From Pseudomonadota bacterium (GTDB lineage: Bacteria > Pseudomonadota > Alphaproteobacteria > Rhizobiales > Xanthobacteraceae), in assembly GCA_023404675.1 (NCBI GenBank), contig JAEYAW010000022.1:1-64000 (forward strand): 64,000 nt of DNA. The letters are read 5' to 3'. Numbering within the stretch: position 1 is the first letter of the stretch; every line of letters starts with the position of its first letter. A model generated the notes under the pieces. It was not told where the DNA came from. It did not search any database and saw only the letters and a program-made list of their open reading frames with translations. This document shows positions 53,424-61,778 of the stretch, one piece after another. The position numbers and the translations under genes are program-made.

Positions 53424-53447
53424 ATGCCCGGCGAATGGCCCGGGCAT
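53424..53447. repeat. Inverted repeat ATGCCCGG/CCGGGCAT near the PHA synthase start
   Basis: Perfect 8-bp arms with an 8-nt loop, ending 28 nt before the ATG. In mRNA it would form a stable hairpin in the leader of the PHA synthase gene and might modulate its translation. Confidence 0.5.
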
Positions 53448-53475
53448 ATCGGACTGGCGCTGGAGTTTCGGGACC

Positions 53476-55305
53476 ATGCAGGCAAGCCCCACCGATTCGA
53501 AGCAGCCCACAGGTGGCGTCGCCACCCCGGCGACCTCGGCCAGAAAGCCGACCGCCGCTCCGCTGCTCGCCGACGCAACGGGCGCGGAAGAAGTGTTCGC
53601 CGCCATCGACCGCATTCGCGAGGCGACACTCGGACAGTTCTCCGGCGGGCTGTCGCCGACGGCCCTTTCGCTGGCGATGTTCGACTGGGCGCTTCATCTG
53701 GCGTCCGCGCCCGGCAAGCGCACGGAGCTGGCGGTCAAGGCGGGGCGCAAGGCCGCGCGTCTGCTGCTCCATTTGTCGGCGACGGTCCGCGACACGGCAA
53801 CACGGCCCTGCATCGAGCCGCTGCCGGGAGATACCCGGTTTCGGTCTGACCTGTGGAAGCGCCAGCCCTACGGCCTGTTGTCGCAGGCCTTCCTGCTGAA
53901 TCAGCAGTGGTGGCACAATGCCACCCATGGCGTTCCCGGCGTCAATCCGCATCACGAGGACGTGGTCGCGTTCGGCGCGCGGCAACTGCTCGATATGTTC
54001 TCGCCATCGAACAGCCCCTTCACCAATCCCGAGGTGCTGCAGAAAACCCTCGACACCGGCGGCGCGAATTTCATCCGCGGTTTTCAAAACTGGATCGACG
54101 ACATCGCGCACACCGCAGGCGGCAAGCCGCCGGCGGGGACGGAACAGTTCGTTCCCGGCAAAGACGTGGCCACCACGCCTGGCAAGGTGGTCTACCGCAA
54201 CCACCTGATCGAGCTGATCCAGTACACGCCCACCACCGAAACCGTGAGGCCGGAGCCGGTGCTGATCGTCCCGGCCTGGATCATGAAGTATTATATTCTC
54301 GATCTGTCGCCGCAGAACTCGCTGGTGCGCTATCTGGTCGGTCAGGGCTATACGGTCTTCGCCATCTCGTGGCGCAACCCCGGCGCGGGCGACCGCGATC
54401 TCACGATGGACGATTACCGCCGGCTGGGGGTGATGGCGGCGCTCGATGCGATCCACACCATCACGCCGAGCCGCAAGGTGCACGCCACCGGCTATTGCCT
54501 CGGCGGCACCCTGCTCGCGCTGGCCGCTGCCGGCATGAGCCGCGACGATGAGCAGAAGCTGGCATCCGTTACGCTGCTGGCGGCGCAGACCGATTTCACC
54601 GAGCCAGGCGAATTGGCCCTGTTCATCGACCACAGCCAGCTGCACATGCTGGACAGCATGATGTGGAACAAGGGCTATCTGTCCGCCGACCGGATGGCGG
54701 GGGCGTTCCAACTGCTGCGCAGCAACGACCTGATCTGGTCGCGACTCGTCCACGACTATCTGATCGGCGAGCGCACGCCGATGAACGACCTGATGGCATG
54801 GAACGCCGACTCCACCCGCATGCCCTACAGGATGCATGCGGAATATTTGAAGCGGCTCTATCTCGACAACGAGCTGGCGACGGGGCGTTTCGTCGTCGAT
54901 GGCCGCCCGGTCGCGTTGCAGAACATCCGCGTGCCGATGTTCGCCGTCGGCACCGAGCGCGATCACGTCGCGCCGTGGCGCTCGGTCTACAAGATCCATC
55001 AACTGACCGATACCGACGTCACCTTCGTGCTGACCAGCGGCGGCCACAATGCCGGAATCGTCAGCGAGCCGGCGCATCGCGGCCGCCGCTTCCGCATGGC
55101 GCTGAAGCGCACGGCGGACCCGTTGCTGTCGCCAGATGAATGGGCGACGATCGCGCCGGTGATGGAGGGATCGTGGTGGATCGAATGGAGCCGGTGGCTG
55201 GACGGCCATTCGGGCGAGCCCGTCGCTCCGCCCGCGCTCGGCGCAGTCGACAAGGGCCTGCCGCCGCTCGACGATGCGCCCGGCACCTATGTCTTCCAGC
55301 GATGA
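53476..55305 (+). CDS. phaC: Poly(3-hydroxyalkanoate) synthase (class I PhaC-like)
   Basis: PHA synthase polymerises (R)-3-hydroxyacyl-CoA into storage polyester granules. The 609-residue protein has the lipase-like box GYCLGGT with nucleophile Cys341. Asp496 (GTERDHVAPW) and His524 (SGGHNAGIV) complete the likely triad. PWWHNATHG-type (QQWWHNATHGVPG) and MKYYILDLSPQNSLVRYL are class I features. The N-terminal 35 residues are low complexity. The next gene starts 7 nt after its stop. Some rhizobia have several phaC paralogues, so this may be a secondary synthase. No phaA, phaB, phaR or phasin gene is in the window. Confidence 0.9.
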   Translation: MQASPTDSKQPTGGVATPATSARKPTAAPLLADATGAEEVFAAIDRIREATLGQFSGGLSPTALSLAMFDWALHLASAPGKRTELAVKAGRKAARLLLHLSATVRDTATRPCIEPLPGDTRFRSDLWKRQPYGLLSQAFLLNQQWWHNATHGVPGVNPHHEDVVAFGARQLLDMFSPSNSPFTNPEVLQKTLDTGGANFIRGFQNWIDDIAHTAGGKPPAGTEQFVPGKDVATTPGKVVYRNHLIELIQYTPTTETVRPEPVLIVPAWIMKYYILDLSPQNSLVRYLVGQGYTVFAISWRNPGAGDRDLTMDDYRRLGVMAALDAIHTITPSRKVHATGYCLGGTLLALAAAGMSRDDEQKLASVTLLAAQTDFTEPGELALFIDHSQLHMLDSMMWNKGYLSADRMAGAFQLLRSNDLIWSRLVHDYLIGERTPMNDLMAWNADSTRMPYRMHAEYLKRLYLDNELATGRFVVDGRPVALQNIRVPMFAVGTERDHVAPWRSVYKIHQLTDTDVTFVLTSGGHNAGIVSEPAHRGRRFRMALKRTADPLLSPDEWATIAPVMEGSWWIEWSRWLDGHSGEPVAPPALGAVDKGLPPLDDAPGTYVFQR

Positions 55306-55312
55306 GGCACGA

Positions 55313-56719
55313 ATGGATCAGACGCTTCTGAAGAACCGCACCTTCGACGAATTGCAGATCGGCGACAGCGCCTCGCTGGTGCGGATCGTCGGGCGCGACG
55401 ACATCGAGCTGTTCGCGGCGGCCTCGGGCGACGTCAATCCGGCGCACCTCGACGCGACATTCGCCGCGACCGATCTGTTCGGGCACATCGTCGCGCACGG
55501 CATGTGGACCGGCGCGCTGATCTCCGCCGTGCTCGGCACGCAGCTTCCCGGCCCCGGCACGATCTATCTCGGACAGGACTTCCGATTCCTCAAACCTGTC
55601 TCGCCGGGCGACACCGTCACCGCCACGGTGCGCGTGAAGGAAAAGAAGCCGGAGAAGAGGATCGTTCTGCTGGAGACCGTGTGCAGCAACCAGCGCGGCG
55701 ACAGCGTGCTGACCGGCACCGCGACCGTGATCGCGCCGGACAAGACCATCGCATGGCCGCGCGCGCATCTGCCCGACGTGGCGATCCAGCGCCACGACCG
55801 CTACGACGCCTTCATCAAGGAAGCGCGCGCGCTGCCCCCGATCCCGGCCGCGATCGTGCATCCGTGCTCGCCCGAGGCGATCGCCGCCGCCGTGGAAATC
55901 CGCGACGAAGGATTGTTCGCGCCGTTGCTGATCGGACCTGAAGGCAAGATCCGTGCGGCGGCCGAGGCCGCGCAGGTCGACATCGCAGGGATGGCGATCG
56001 AGGCCGTTCCGCACAGCCACGCCGCCGCCGCGCGCGCCGTCGAGCTCGCGGTCGCCGGCAAGGTCTCGGCACTCATGAAAGGCAGCCTGCACACCGATGA
56101 ACTGCTGGAGGCGGTGGTCGCGCCCGGATCGGGCCTGCGCACCGAACGGCGGATCAGCCACGTCTACGGCATGGACGTACCGGCCTACAGCAAGCCACTG
56201 ATCGTCACCGACGCCGCGATCAACATCCAGCCGACGCTCGCGCACAAGCGCGACATCTGCCAGAACGCCATCGACCTGATGCACGTGCTCGGCATCGCCG
56301 AGCCGCGCGTCGCGGTGCTCGCGGCGGTCGAGACCATCAATCCGGCGATGCCGGCGACGCTCGATGCGGCGGCACTGACGCTGATGGCGGCGCGCGGCCA
56401 GATCACCGGCGCGAAGGTCGATGGCCCGCTGGCCTTCGACAACGCCATCAGTCTCGATGCCGCGAAGACGAAAGGCATCGTCTCACAGGTAGCCGGGCAG
56501 GCCGACATTCTCGTCGTGCCAGATCTCGAAGCCGGCAACATGCTGGCCAAGCAACTGATCTATTTCGCAGGCGCGACCGCCGCCGGCCTCGTGCTCGGCG
56601 CGCGCGTGCCGATCGTGCTCACCAGCCGGGCCGATCCCCTGACCGTGCGCATCGCCTCGGCGGCGCTGGCACGGCTTGCCGTCGCACGCAAATCCCTCGC
56701 CGGAAAGATGCCGGCATGA
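55313..56719 (+). CDS. Bifunctional enoyl-CoA hydratase/phosphate acetyltransferase
   Basis: A 468-residue fusion. The N-terminal MaoC-like hotdog domain (about 1-150) has the hydratase-2 motif AAASGDVNPAHLD with Asp40 and His45, giving (R)-specific hydration of enoyl-CoA. The C-terminal domain (about 165-468) is a phosphate acetyl/butyryltransferase: SALMKGSLHTDELLEAVV, RRISHVYGMDVP, and VSQVAGQADILVVPDLEAGNMLAKQL. It can link (R)-3-hydroxyacyl-CoA supply for PHA with conversion of acyl-CoA to acyl-phosphate. The ATG at 55313 has GAGG upstream. It overlaps ackA by 4 nt (ATGA). Confidence 0.93.
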   Translation: MDQTLLKNRTFDELQIGDSASLVRIVGRDDIELFAAASGDVNPAHLDATFAATDLFGHIVAHGMWTGALISAVLGTQLPGPGTIYLGQDFRFLKPVSPGDTVTATVRVKEKKPEKRIVLLETVCSNQRGDSVLTGTATVIAPDKTIAWPRAHLPDVAIQRHDRYDAFIKEARALPPIPAAIVHPCSPEAIAAAVEIRDEGLFAPLLIGPEGKIRAAAEAAQVDIAGMAIEAVPHSHAAAARAVELAVAGKVSALMKGSLHTDELLEAVVAPGSGLRTERRISHVYGMDVPAYSKPLIVTDAAINIQPTLAHKRDICQNAIDLMHVLGIAEPRVAVLAAVETINPAMPATLDAAALTLMAARGQITGAKVDGPLAFDNAISLDAAKTKGIVSQVAGQADILVVPDLEAGNMLAKQLIYFAGATAAGLVLGARVPIVLTSRADPLTVRIASAALARLAVARKSLAGKMPA

Positions 56720-57903
56720 ACGAGCAACTGCTTGCGACGTTCAACGCCGGCTCATCCACGGTGAAGATCGGGCTGTTCGCGCTGGAGAACGGGCACGCCC
56801 GCCGGATCGGCAAGGGCAAGATCGACTTCCGGAAAACACCACTGAGCTTCGAACTTCTTGAGGGACCGGACCACTTCGATGTGCAGTTGACCGCCGAACC
56901 CGGCGAGCAACTCGATGAGGTTCTGGCCGAGGCGTTCGACCGATTGTCCTGGCACTACGACATCAAGCAGGTCGCGGCGGTCGGTCATCGCGTCGTGCAC
57001 GGCGGCGACACATTCGCCGGCCCCGTCGCGATCGATGACGGGGTGCTGTCACAGATCGAGGCGCTGGTGCCGCTGGCTCCGCTGCATCAGCCTCAGGCGA
57101 TCCGGCTGATCCGCGCGATCTCGCGGCTTCGTCCCGAACTGCGGCAGAGCGCCTCGTTCGACACCGCCTTCCATCGCACCAATACCGATGTGGTCCGGCG
57201 CTTCGCGCTGCCGCGCGAGCTCTTCGACAAGGGCATCAAGCGTTACGGCTTTCACGGCCTGTCCTACAAGTTCATCGCGGGCGAGCTGGCGCGGCGCGGC
57301 CTCGACTGCGCGCGCGGCAAGGTGGCAGCGGCCCATCTCGGCTCGGGCGCCAGCCTGTGCGCACTCGATGCCGGAGAAAGCCGCGACAGCAGCATGGGCT
57401 TCTCGACGCTCGACGGCATTCCGATGGCGACACGCTGCGGCGCGCTGGATGCCGGCGTCGTGCTGCATCTGCAGCAGCAGATGGGCCTGAGCGTCGGCGA
57501 CGTCGAGGACACCCTGTATCATCGCTCGGGCCTGCTCGGCCTCTCGGGGCTGAGCGCGGACAGCCGCGAACTCATCGCGAGCAAGCGGCCCGAGGCGGAG
57601 GAAGCCCTGAAGGTCTTCGCGTTCCGCATCGCGGGGGAAATCGCGCGCCTCGCGGCGACGCTCGGCGGGCTGGACGCCATCGTGTTCACCGCCGGGATCG
57701 GCGAGCACCAGCCCGAAATCCGCGCCATGGTCTGCAACCGTCTTGGCTGGCTCGGCGTCACGCTGGATCACGCCGCCAACGCGCGCAACGCTCCGGCGAT
57801 CAACGACGCAACGAGCCGTGTCGGCGTGTTCGTGATCCCGACCGATGAGGAGCAGGTGATCGCGGACGAGGCCCTGCAGGTTCTGACGCCGGACGCGGCA
57901 TAA
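56716..57903 (+). CDS. ackA: Acetate/propionate kinase
   Basis: AckA converts acyl-phosphate and ADP to the acid and ATP. The 395-residue protein has the N-terminal ATFNAGSSTVKIGLF, VGHRVVHGGDTFAGPV, SASFDTAFHRT, the signature KRYGFHGLSYKF, AAHLGSGASLCALDAGESRDSSMGFSTLDGIPMATRCGALDAGVV, and IVFTAGIGEHQPEIRAMV. All are diagnostic. Its start overlaps the hydratase/Pta stop as ATGA, so it should be made in step with that enzyme for substrate-level phosphorylation. fabI follows after 9 nt. Confidence 0.96.
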   Translation: MNEQLLATFNAGSSTVKIGLFALENGHARRIGKGKIDFRKTPLSFELLEGPDHFDVQLTAEPGEQLDEVLAEAFDRLSWHYDIKQVAAVGHRVVHGGDTFAGPVAIDDGVLSQIEALVPLAPLHQPQAIRLIRAISRLRPELRQSASFDTAFHRTNTDVVRRFALPRELFDKGIKRYGFHGLSYKFIAGELARRGLDCARGKVAAAHLGSGASLCALDAGESRDSSMGFSTLDGIPMATRCGALDAGVVLHLQQQMGLSVGDVEDTLYHRSGLLGLSGLSADSRELIASKRPEAEEALKVFAFRIAGEIARLAATLGGLDAIVFTAGIGEHQPEIRAMVCNRLGWLGVTLDHAANARNAPAINDATSRVGVFVIPTDEEQVIADEALQVLTPDAA

Positions 57904-57912
57904 GGAGCATTC

Positions 57913-58686
57913 ATGTCAGCCATCGTCGATCTGAACGGCAAGCGCGGACTGGTGGTCGGCATCGCCAACGGCCACAGCATCGCGGCGGGTTGTGCCGAAG
58001 CCTTCCGGCAGGCCGGAGCGGAACTGGCGATCACCTATCTCAACGAGAAGGCGAAGCCCTTCGTCCAGCCGGTGGCGGAGCAACTCGCCGCGCCGATCTT
58101 CGTGCCCTGCGACGTGCGCATTCCCGGCGAACTGGACGCGGTGTTCGACACCATCGCGCGCCAGTGGGGCCGGCTCGACTTCGTGCTGCACTCGATCGCG
58201 TTCGCCCCGCGCGAGGATCTGCACACCAGCGTCGTGAACTGCTCGGCGGAAGGCTTCGCGCTGGCGATGGACGTGTCATGCCACTCTTTCATCCGCATGG
58301 CGAAACTGGCCACACCCCTGATGACGGACGGCGGCGCGCTGCTCACCGTCAGCTTCTACGGGGCCGACCGCGTGGTGGAGCATTACAATCTGATGGGGCC
58401 GGTGAAGGCCGCGCTGGAATCCAGCGTCCGCTATATCGCCGCCGATCTCGCCGCGCAGGGCATCCGCGCGCATGCGATCTCGGCGGGACCGATCAAGACG
58501 CGCGCGGCATCGGGCATCGACCGTTTCGATGCGCTGATCGACGAGGCGCGCGAGCGCACACCGGCGGGCCGGCTCGTCACCATCGAGGATGTCGGCCGGA
58601 TCGCCGCGTTTCTCGCCAGCGGCGCGGGCGCGCCGATGTCGGGATCGGTGGTCTACGCCGACAACGGCTTTCACACCGTGGCGTGA
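57913..58686 (+). CDS. fabI: Enoyl-[acyl-carrier-protein] reductase (NADH), FabI type
   Basis: FabI reduces trans-2-enoyl-ACP, the last step of fatty acid elongation. The 257-residue short-chain dehydrogenase has the FabI cofactor segment KRGLVVGIANGHSIAAGCAEAF and the active-site pair Tyr-x6-Lys in EHYNLMGPVKAALESSVRY. LHSIAFAPRE and the C-terminal SGAGAPMSGSVVYADNGFH are also typical. Its place at the end of the phaC-MaoC/Pta-ackA run suggests a specialised paralogue tied to acyl-CoA or PHA metabolism, as recalled for rhizobial fabI2. GGAG precedes the ATG. A 13-bp tandem repeat spans its stop. Confidence 0.92.
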   Translation: MSAIVDLNGKRGLVVGIANGHSIAAGCAEAFRQAGAELAITYLNEKAKPFVQPVAEQLAAPIFVPCDVRIPGELDAVFDTIARQWGRLDFVLHSIAFAPREDLHTSVVNCSAEGFALAMDVSCHSFIRMAKLATPLMTDGGALLTVSFYGADRVVEHYNLMGPVKAALESSVRYIAADLAAQGIRAHAISAGPIKTRAASGIDRFDALIDEARERTPAGRLVTIEDVGRIAAFLASGAGAPMSGSVVYADNGFHTVA

Positions 58687-58708
58687 GATAGTCCGGTGAG
58701 ATAGTCCG
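58683..58708. repeat. 13-bp tandem duplication over the fabI stop codon
   Basis: GTGAGATAGTCCG is present twice in direct succession; the first copy contains the fabI TGA stop. It appears to be a replication-slippage duplication, which leaves the protein unchanged. Confidence 0.85.
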
Positions 58709-58717
58709 GCGCTTCGG

Positions 58718-59251
58718 TTACCCCTCGTGGTCTTCGCCGTCGATCTCGTGCGGCCGCACGATGACGACGCGGCCGGCGGCCAGATCGACCGTCGGCACCA
58801 CGGCGTCGGTAAAGGGCAACAGCAGCGTCGGGCCGCCCGCGTGCGGAGCGATATCCAGCATGTCGCCCGCGCCGAAATTGTGCACGGCGATCACGGTGCC
58901 GAGCAAGGTGCCCTCAGCCGTCTCGGCGCGCAGGCCGATCAGATCGGCGTGATAGTATTCGCCGTCGTCGGCCGGAGGCAGCCTGTCACGGTCGATGTAA
59001 AGCTCGCAGCCGTTCAGCCGCTCGGCCTCGTCGCGCGTGACGACACCCTTGAACGCGGCGACGAGGTGATCCTTCGCCGCGCGCAGGCGCGCGATTTCCA
59101 GCGTGCGCCTGCCGTCCTTGCTTTCGAGCGGCCCATACTCCGCGACCGCGAGCGGGTCTGCGGTGAAGGGCCACAGCCGCACCTCGCCGCGTACGCCATG
59201 GGCCGCGCCGATCCGTGCGACACAGATGCGCTTGTCCGGCGCGGACGGCAT
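58718..59251 (-). CDS. rimM: Ribosome maturation factor RimM
   Basis: RimM assists 30S head assembly by binding S19. The 177-residue protein has the N-terminal RimM domain (ICVARIGAAHGVRGEVRLWPFTADP, LEIARLRAAKDHLVAAFKGVVTRDEAERLNGCELYIDRDRLP). A PRC-barrel follows (DGEYYHADLIGLRAETAEGTLLGTVIAVHNFGAGDMLDI). It follows rpsP after 23 nt. In most Rhizobiales trmD comes next; here the strand instead meets the convergent fabI. Confidence 0.95.
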   Translation of the reverse strand: MPSAPDKRICVARIGAAHGVRGEVRLWPFTADPLAVAEYGPLESKDGRRTLEIARLRAAKDHLVAAFKGVVTRDEAERLNGCELYIDRDRLPPADDGEYYHADLIGLRAETAEGTLLGTVIAVHNFGAGDMLDIAPHAGGPTLLLPFTDAVVPTVDLAAGRVVIVRPHEIDGEDHEG

Positions 59252-59274
59252 GACGTGCTACCAGCGAAAGATGA

Positions 59275-59592
59275 TCAGGCCGCGGCGGCCTTGCGCTCCT
59301 TGCGCGGCACCGCCTTCTGCGGGTTGCTGCGCGCCGGGCGCTTGGCGAGACCGGCCGCATCAAGGAAACGCAGCACGCGATCCGACGGCTGGGCGCCCTT
59401 GGCGAGCCAGGCCTTCACCTTTTCCTCGTCGAGCTTGAGGCGGTCGGCATTGTCCTTCGGCATCAGCGGGTTGAAATAACCGAGGCGCTCGATGAAGCGG
59501 CCGTCGCGGGGAAAGCGCGAGTCGGCGACGACGACGTGATAGAATGGACGCTTCTTGGTGCCCGCACGGGCGAGACGGATAACGACGGACAT
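59275..59592 (-). CDS. rpsP: 30S ribosomal protein S16
   Basis: S16 stabilises the 5' domain of 16S rRNA. The 105-residue product begins MSVVIRLARAGTKKRPFYHVVVADSRFPRDGRFIERLGYFNPL, the standard S16 core. It has an alphaproteobacterial C-terminal extension rich in Lys, Arg and Ala. AAGGAG lies just upstream of the ATG at 59590-59592. It is second in the ffh-rpsP-rimM run, 119 nt after ffh. Confidence 0.97.
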   Translation of the reverse strand: MSVVIRLARAGTKKRPFYHVVVADSRFPRDGRFIERLGYFNPLMPKDNADRLKLDEEKVKAWLAKGAQPSDRVLRFLDAAGLAKRPARSNPQKAVPRKERKAAAA

Positions 59593-59711
59593 TGGTTTCT
59601 CCTTGAAGTCAGAATTTGAAGTTCGGTGTTGATCGGGTTCAGTGTGTTGCCGTCAACCTTCCCGAAGCACTGAAGACGTGCACCTCGGGACGGCGGAACG
59701 GCGCAAACGAA

Positions 59712-61247
59712 TCATTTCTTTTTCCCCAGTCCGGGGAAGCCGCCAAGGCCCGGCGGCAGGCCCTTGCCGCCGAGGCCCGGAAGATTCGGCAGGCCGGGCA
59801 ATCCGCCCGGCGCGCCGGGGAAGTCCTTCGGCAGTTCGGGCATGCCACCGCCGGCCTTCATCTTCTCGGCCATAATCTTCATCTGCTCGGGGCTCGGCAT
59901 GCCGCGCCCCATGCCCATGGCCTGCGCGAATCCGGCGAGCGGCCCGCGCTTCGCGCCGCCCATGGCCTTCATCATGTCCGCCATGTTCCGGTGCATCTTG
60001 AGCAGCCGGTTGAGATCCTCGACCTTCACGCCCGCGCCGGCGGCGATGCGCTTCTTGCGGCTGGCCTTGAGCAGATCAGGGGTCTTGCGCTCCTGCCGCG
60101 TCATGGAATCGATCATCGCGACCTGACGCTTCAGCATCCTGTCGTCGATGTTGGCATTGGCCATCTGGTTCTTGATCTTGCCCATGCCGGGCATCATGCC
60201 CATCAGCCCGCCGATGCCGCCGAGGTTCTGCATCTGCAGAAGCTGCTCGCGCATGTCGGCCAGATCGAACTGGCCCTTGCGCATCTTCTCGGCGACGCGC
60301 GCGGCCTTCTCGGCGTCGATATTGGCGGCGGCCTTCTCGACCAGCGACACCACGTCGCCCATGCCGAGAATGCGGCCCGCGACGCGGTCCGGATGGAAGT
60401 CCTCCAGCGCATCGGTCTTTTCGCCGACGCCGATCAGCTTGATCGGCTTGCCGGTGACGCTGCGCATCGAAAGCGCCGCGCCGCCGCGGCCGTCGCCGTC
60501 GACGCGGGTCAGCACGATGCCGGTGAGACCGACACGATCGTTGAAGGCGCGGGCGAGATTGACGGCGTCCTGACCGGTGAGCGCATCGGCGACCAGCAGC
60601 ACCTCATGCGGATTGGCGGCGGTCTTCACCGACGCCGCTTCCGCCATCATCTCCTCGTCGAGGGTGGTGCGGCCGGCGGTGTCGAGCAGCACGACGTCGT
60701 AGCCGCCGAGCTTGCCCGCCTGCAATGCGCGCTGGGCGATCTGGGTCGGCATCTGGCCCGCGACGATCGGCAGCGTATCCACCTCGATGTCGCGGCCGAG
60801 CACCGCGAGCTGTTCCATGGCCGCCGGGCGGCGCACGTCGAGCGATGCCATCAGCACCTTGCGCTTGTCGCGCTGGGTGAGGCGGCGGGCCAGCTTGGCG
60901 GTGGTGGTGGTCTTGCCGGAGCCCTGCAACCCGACCATCATGATCGCGACCGGGGGAGCGGCCTGAAGATCGATCGGCTCGCCCGCGCCAAGGGTTTCGA
61001 CCAGCGCGTCGTGAACGATCTTCACGACCATCTGGCCCGGCGTCACCGACTTGACGACAGTGGCGCCGACCGCCTGCTCGCGGACCCGTTCGGTGAAGCT
61101 GCGGACGACCTCGAGCGCGACGTCGGCCTCCAGCAGGGCGCGCCGCACCTCGCGCATGGCGGAATCGACATCGGCCTCCGTCAGCGCGCCGCGCCGCGTG
61201 AGGCGATCCAGAATTCCGCCAAGCCTCTCCGACAGGGTGTCGAACAC
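59712..61247 (-). CDS. ffh: Signal recognition particle protein Ffh (SRP54)
   Basis: Ffh binds 4.5S RNA and signal sequences and targets membrane proteins co-translationally. The 511-residue protein has the N domain (FDTLSERLGGILDRLTRRGALTEADVDSAMREVRRALLEADV) and the GTPase G domain with GLQGSGKT (106-113), DVRRPAAMEQL, DTAGR and TRVDGDGRGGAALS. The Met-rich M domain includes MTRQERKTPDLLKASRKKRIAAGAGVKVEDLN. A Gly/Leu/Pro repeat tail (PGLPNLPGLGGKGLPPGLGGFPGLGKKK) is unusual. The start is GTG at 61245-61247, with AAAGG upstream; the longer frame upstream lacks similarity. Confidence 0.96.
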   Translation of the reverse strand: MFDTLSERLGGILDRLTRRGALTEADVDSAMREVRRALLEADVALEVVRSFTERVREQAVGATVVKSVTPGQMVVKIVHDALVETLGAGEPIDLQAAPPVAIMMVGLQGSGKTTTTAKLARRLTQRDKRKVLMASLDVRRPAAMEQLAVLGRDIEVDTLPIVAGQMPTQIAQRALQAGKLGGYDVVLLDTAGRTTLDEEMMAEAASVKTAANPHEVLLVADALTGQDAVNLARAFNDRVGLTGIVLTRVDGDGRGGAALSMRSVTGKPIKLIGVGEKTDALEDFHPDRVAGRILGMGDVVSLVEKAAANIDAEKAARVAEKMRKGQFDLADMREQLLQMQNLGGIGGLMGMMPGMGKIKNQMANANIDDRMLKRQVAMIDSMTRQERKTPDLLKASRKKRIAAGAGVKVEDLNRLLKMHRNMADMMKAMGGAKRGPLAGFAQAMGMGRGMPSPEQMKIMAEKMKAGGGMPELPKDFPGAPGGLPGLPNLPGLGGKGLPPGLGGFPGLGKKK

Positions 61248-61486
61248 GTCCCGAGACCTTTCCTGCTGCCCGGCCGATGCCGGACAACGTGCAAACCAAA
61301 CACTTTCGCGCCCGAGGGCGCACAGCGCTGTCGGGCGTTGACCTCCGGCCTCCGGGGCCGGTCGGCGGGTCGAAAAGGCAACCTTTCCGAGAAAGAGCGG
61401 CACTTAAACGGCCAGAGCAGGCAAAAGTCAAGGAAAGAGGACTGTCCCGGCCTTGTGAGTTGCCCCGATTGCGGCTTGTTCCTAGC

Positions 61487-61511
61487 TTTGACCGGTCAAA
61501 ATGACCGGTCA
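61487..61511. promoter_or_regulatory. Twin palindromic operators of the toxin-antitoxin locus
   Basis: Two copies of the palindrome TGACCGGTCA, at 61489-61498 (within the longer perfect palindrome TTTGACCGGTCAAA, 61487-61500) and 61502-61511, have centres 13 bp apart. They end 6 nt before the antitoxin ATG. This is where a Phd/YefM antitoxin, alone or with toxin, would bind cooperatively for autorepression. Confidence 0.75.
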
Positions 61512-61517
61512 AATGCC

Positions 61518-61778
61518 ATGAAGCACGTCACGGCCACCGAGGCCAAGGCCAAGGCCAAGTTCGCCGAACTTCTCGACAAGGTCGAGGCGGGCGAAACCGT
61601 CATCATCACGCGGCACGGCAAGTCCATCGCCCGGCTGGAGCCGGACGATGAGGCGCGGCGCCAGCGGGCGCGGGCTTCCCGGCAGGCGATCGACGGGATC
61701 ACCGAAGCGCGAAAAACCGCCCCGCGCGTCACTGTCGAGGAAATCCTGCAGTGGCGCGACGAAGGCCGCCGCCTCTGA
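61518..61778 (+). CDS. Phd/YefM-family antitoxin
   Basis: An 86-residue antitoxin. The N-terminal DNA-binding fold MKHVTATEAKAKAKFAELLDKVEAGETVIITRHGKSIARLEPDD matches the Phd/YefM (type II prevent-host-death) family. The Arg-rich C-terminal part (about 50-86, ending VTVEEILQWRDEGRRL) is the expected toxin-binding tail. Its stop overlaps the toxin start by one base (TGATG). It is preceded by twin operators. The reading frame is intact even though the toxin is not. Confidence 0.9.
   Translation: MKHVTATEAKAKAKFAELLDKVEAGETVIITRHGKSIARLEPDDEARRQRARASRQAIDGITEARKTAPRVTVEEILQWRDEGRRL

Larger units (their letters stand above)
53154..53475. other. 322-nt divergent region between exporter and PHA operons
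   Basis: No gene seen. It holds two perfect inverted repeats, at 53365-53385 and 53424-53447, listed separately. It must contain promoters for both operons. No clear -35/-10 pair and no obvious Pho box was found by eye. Confidence 0.5.
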
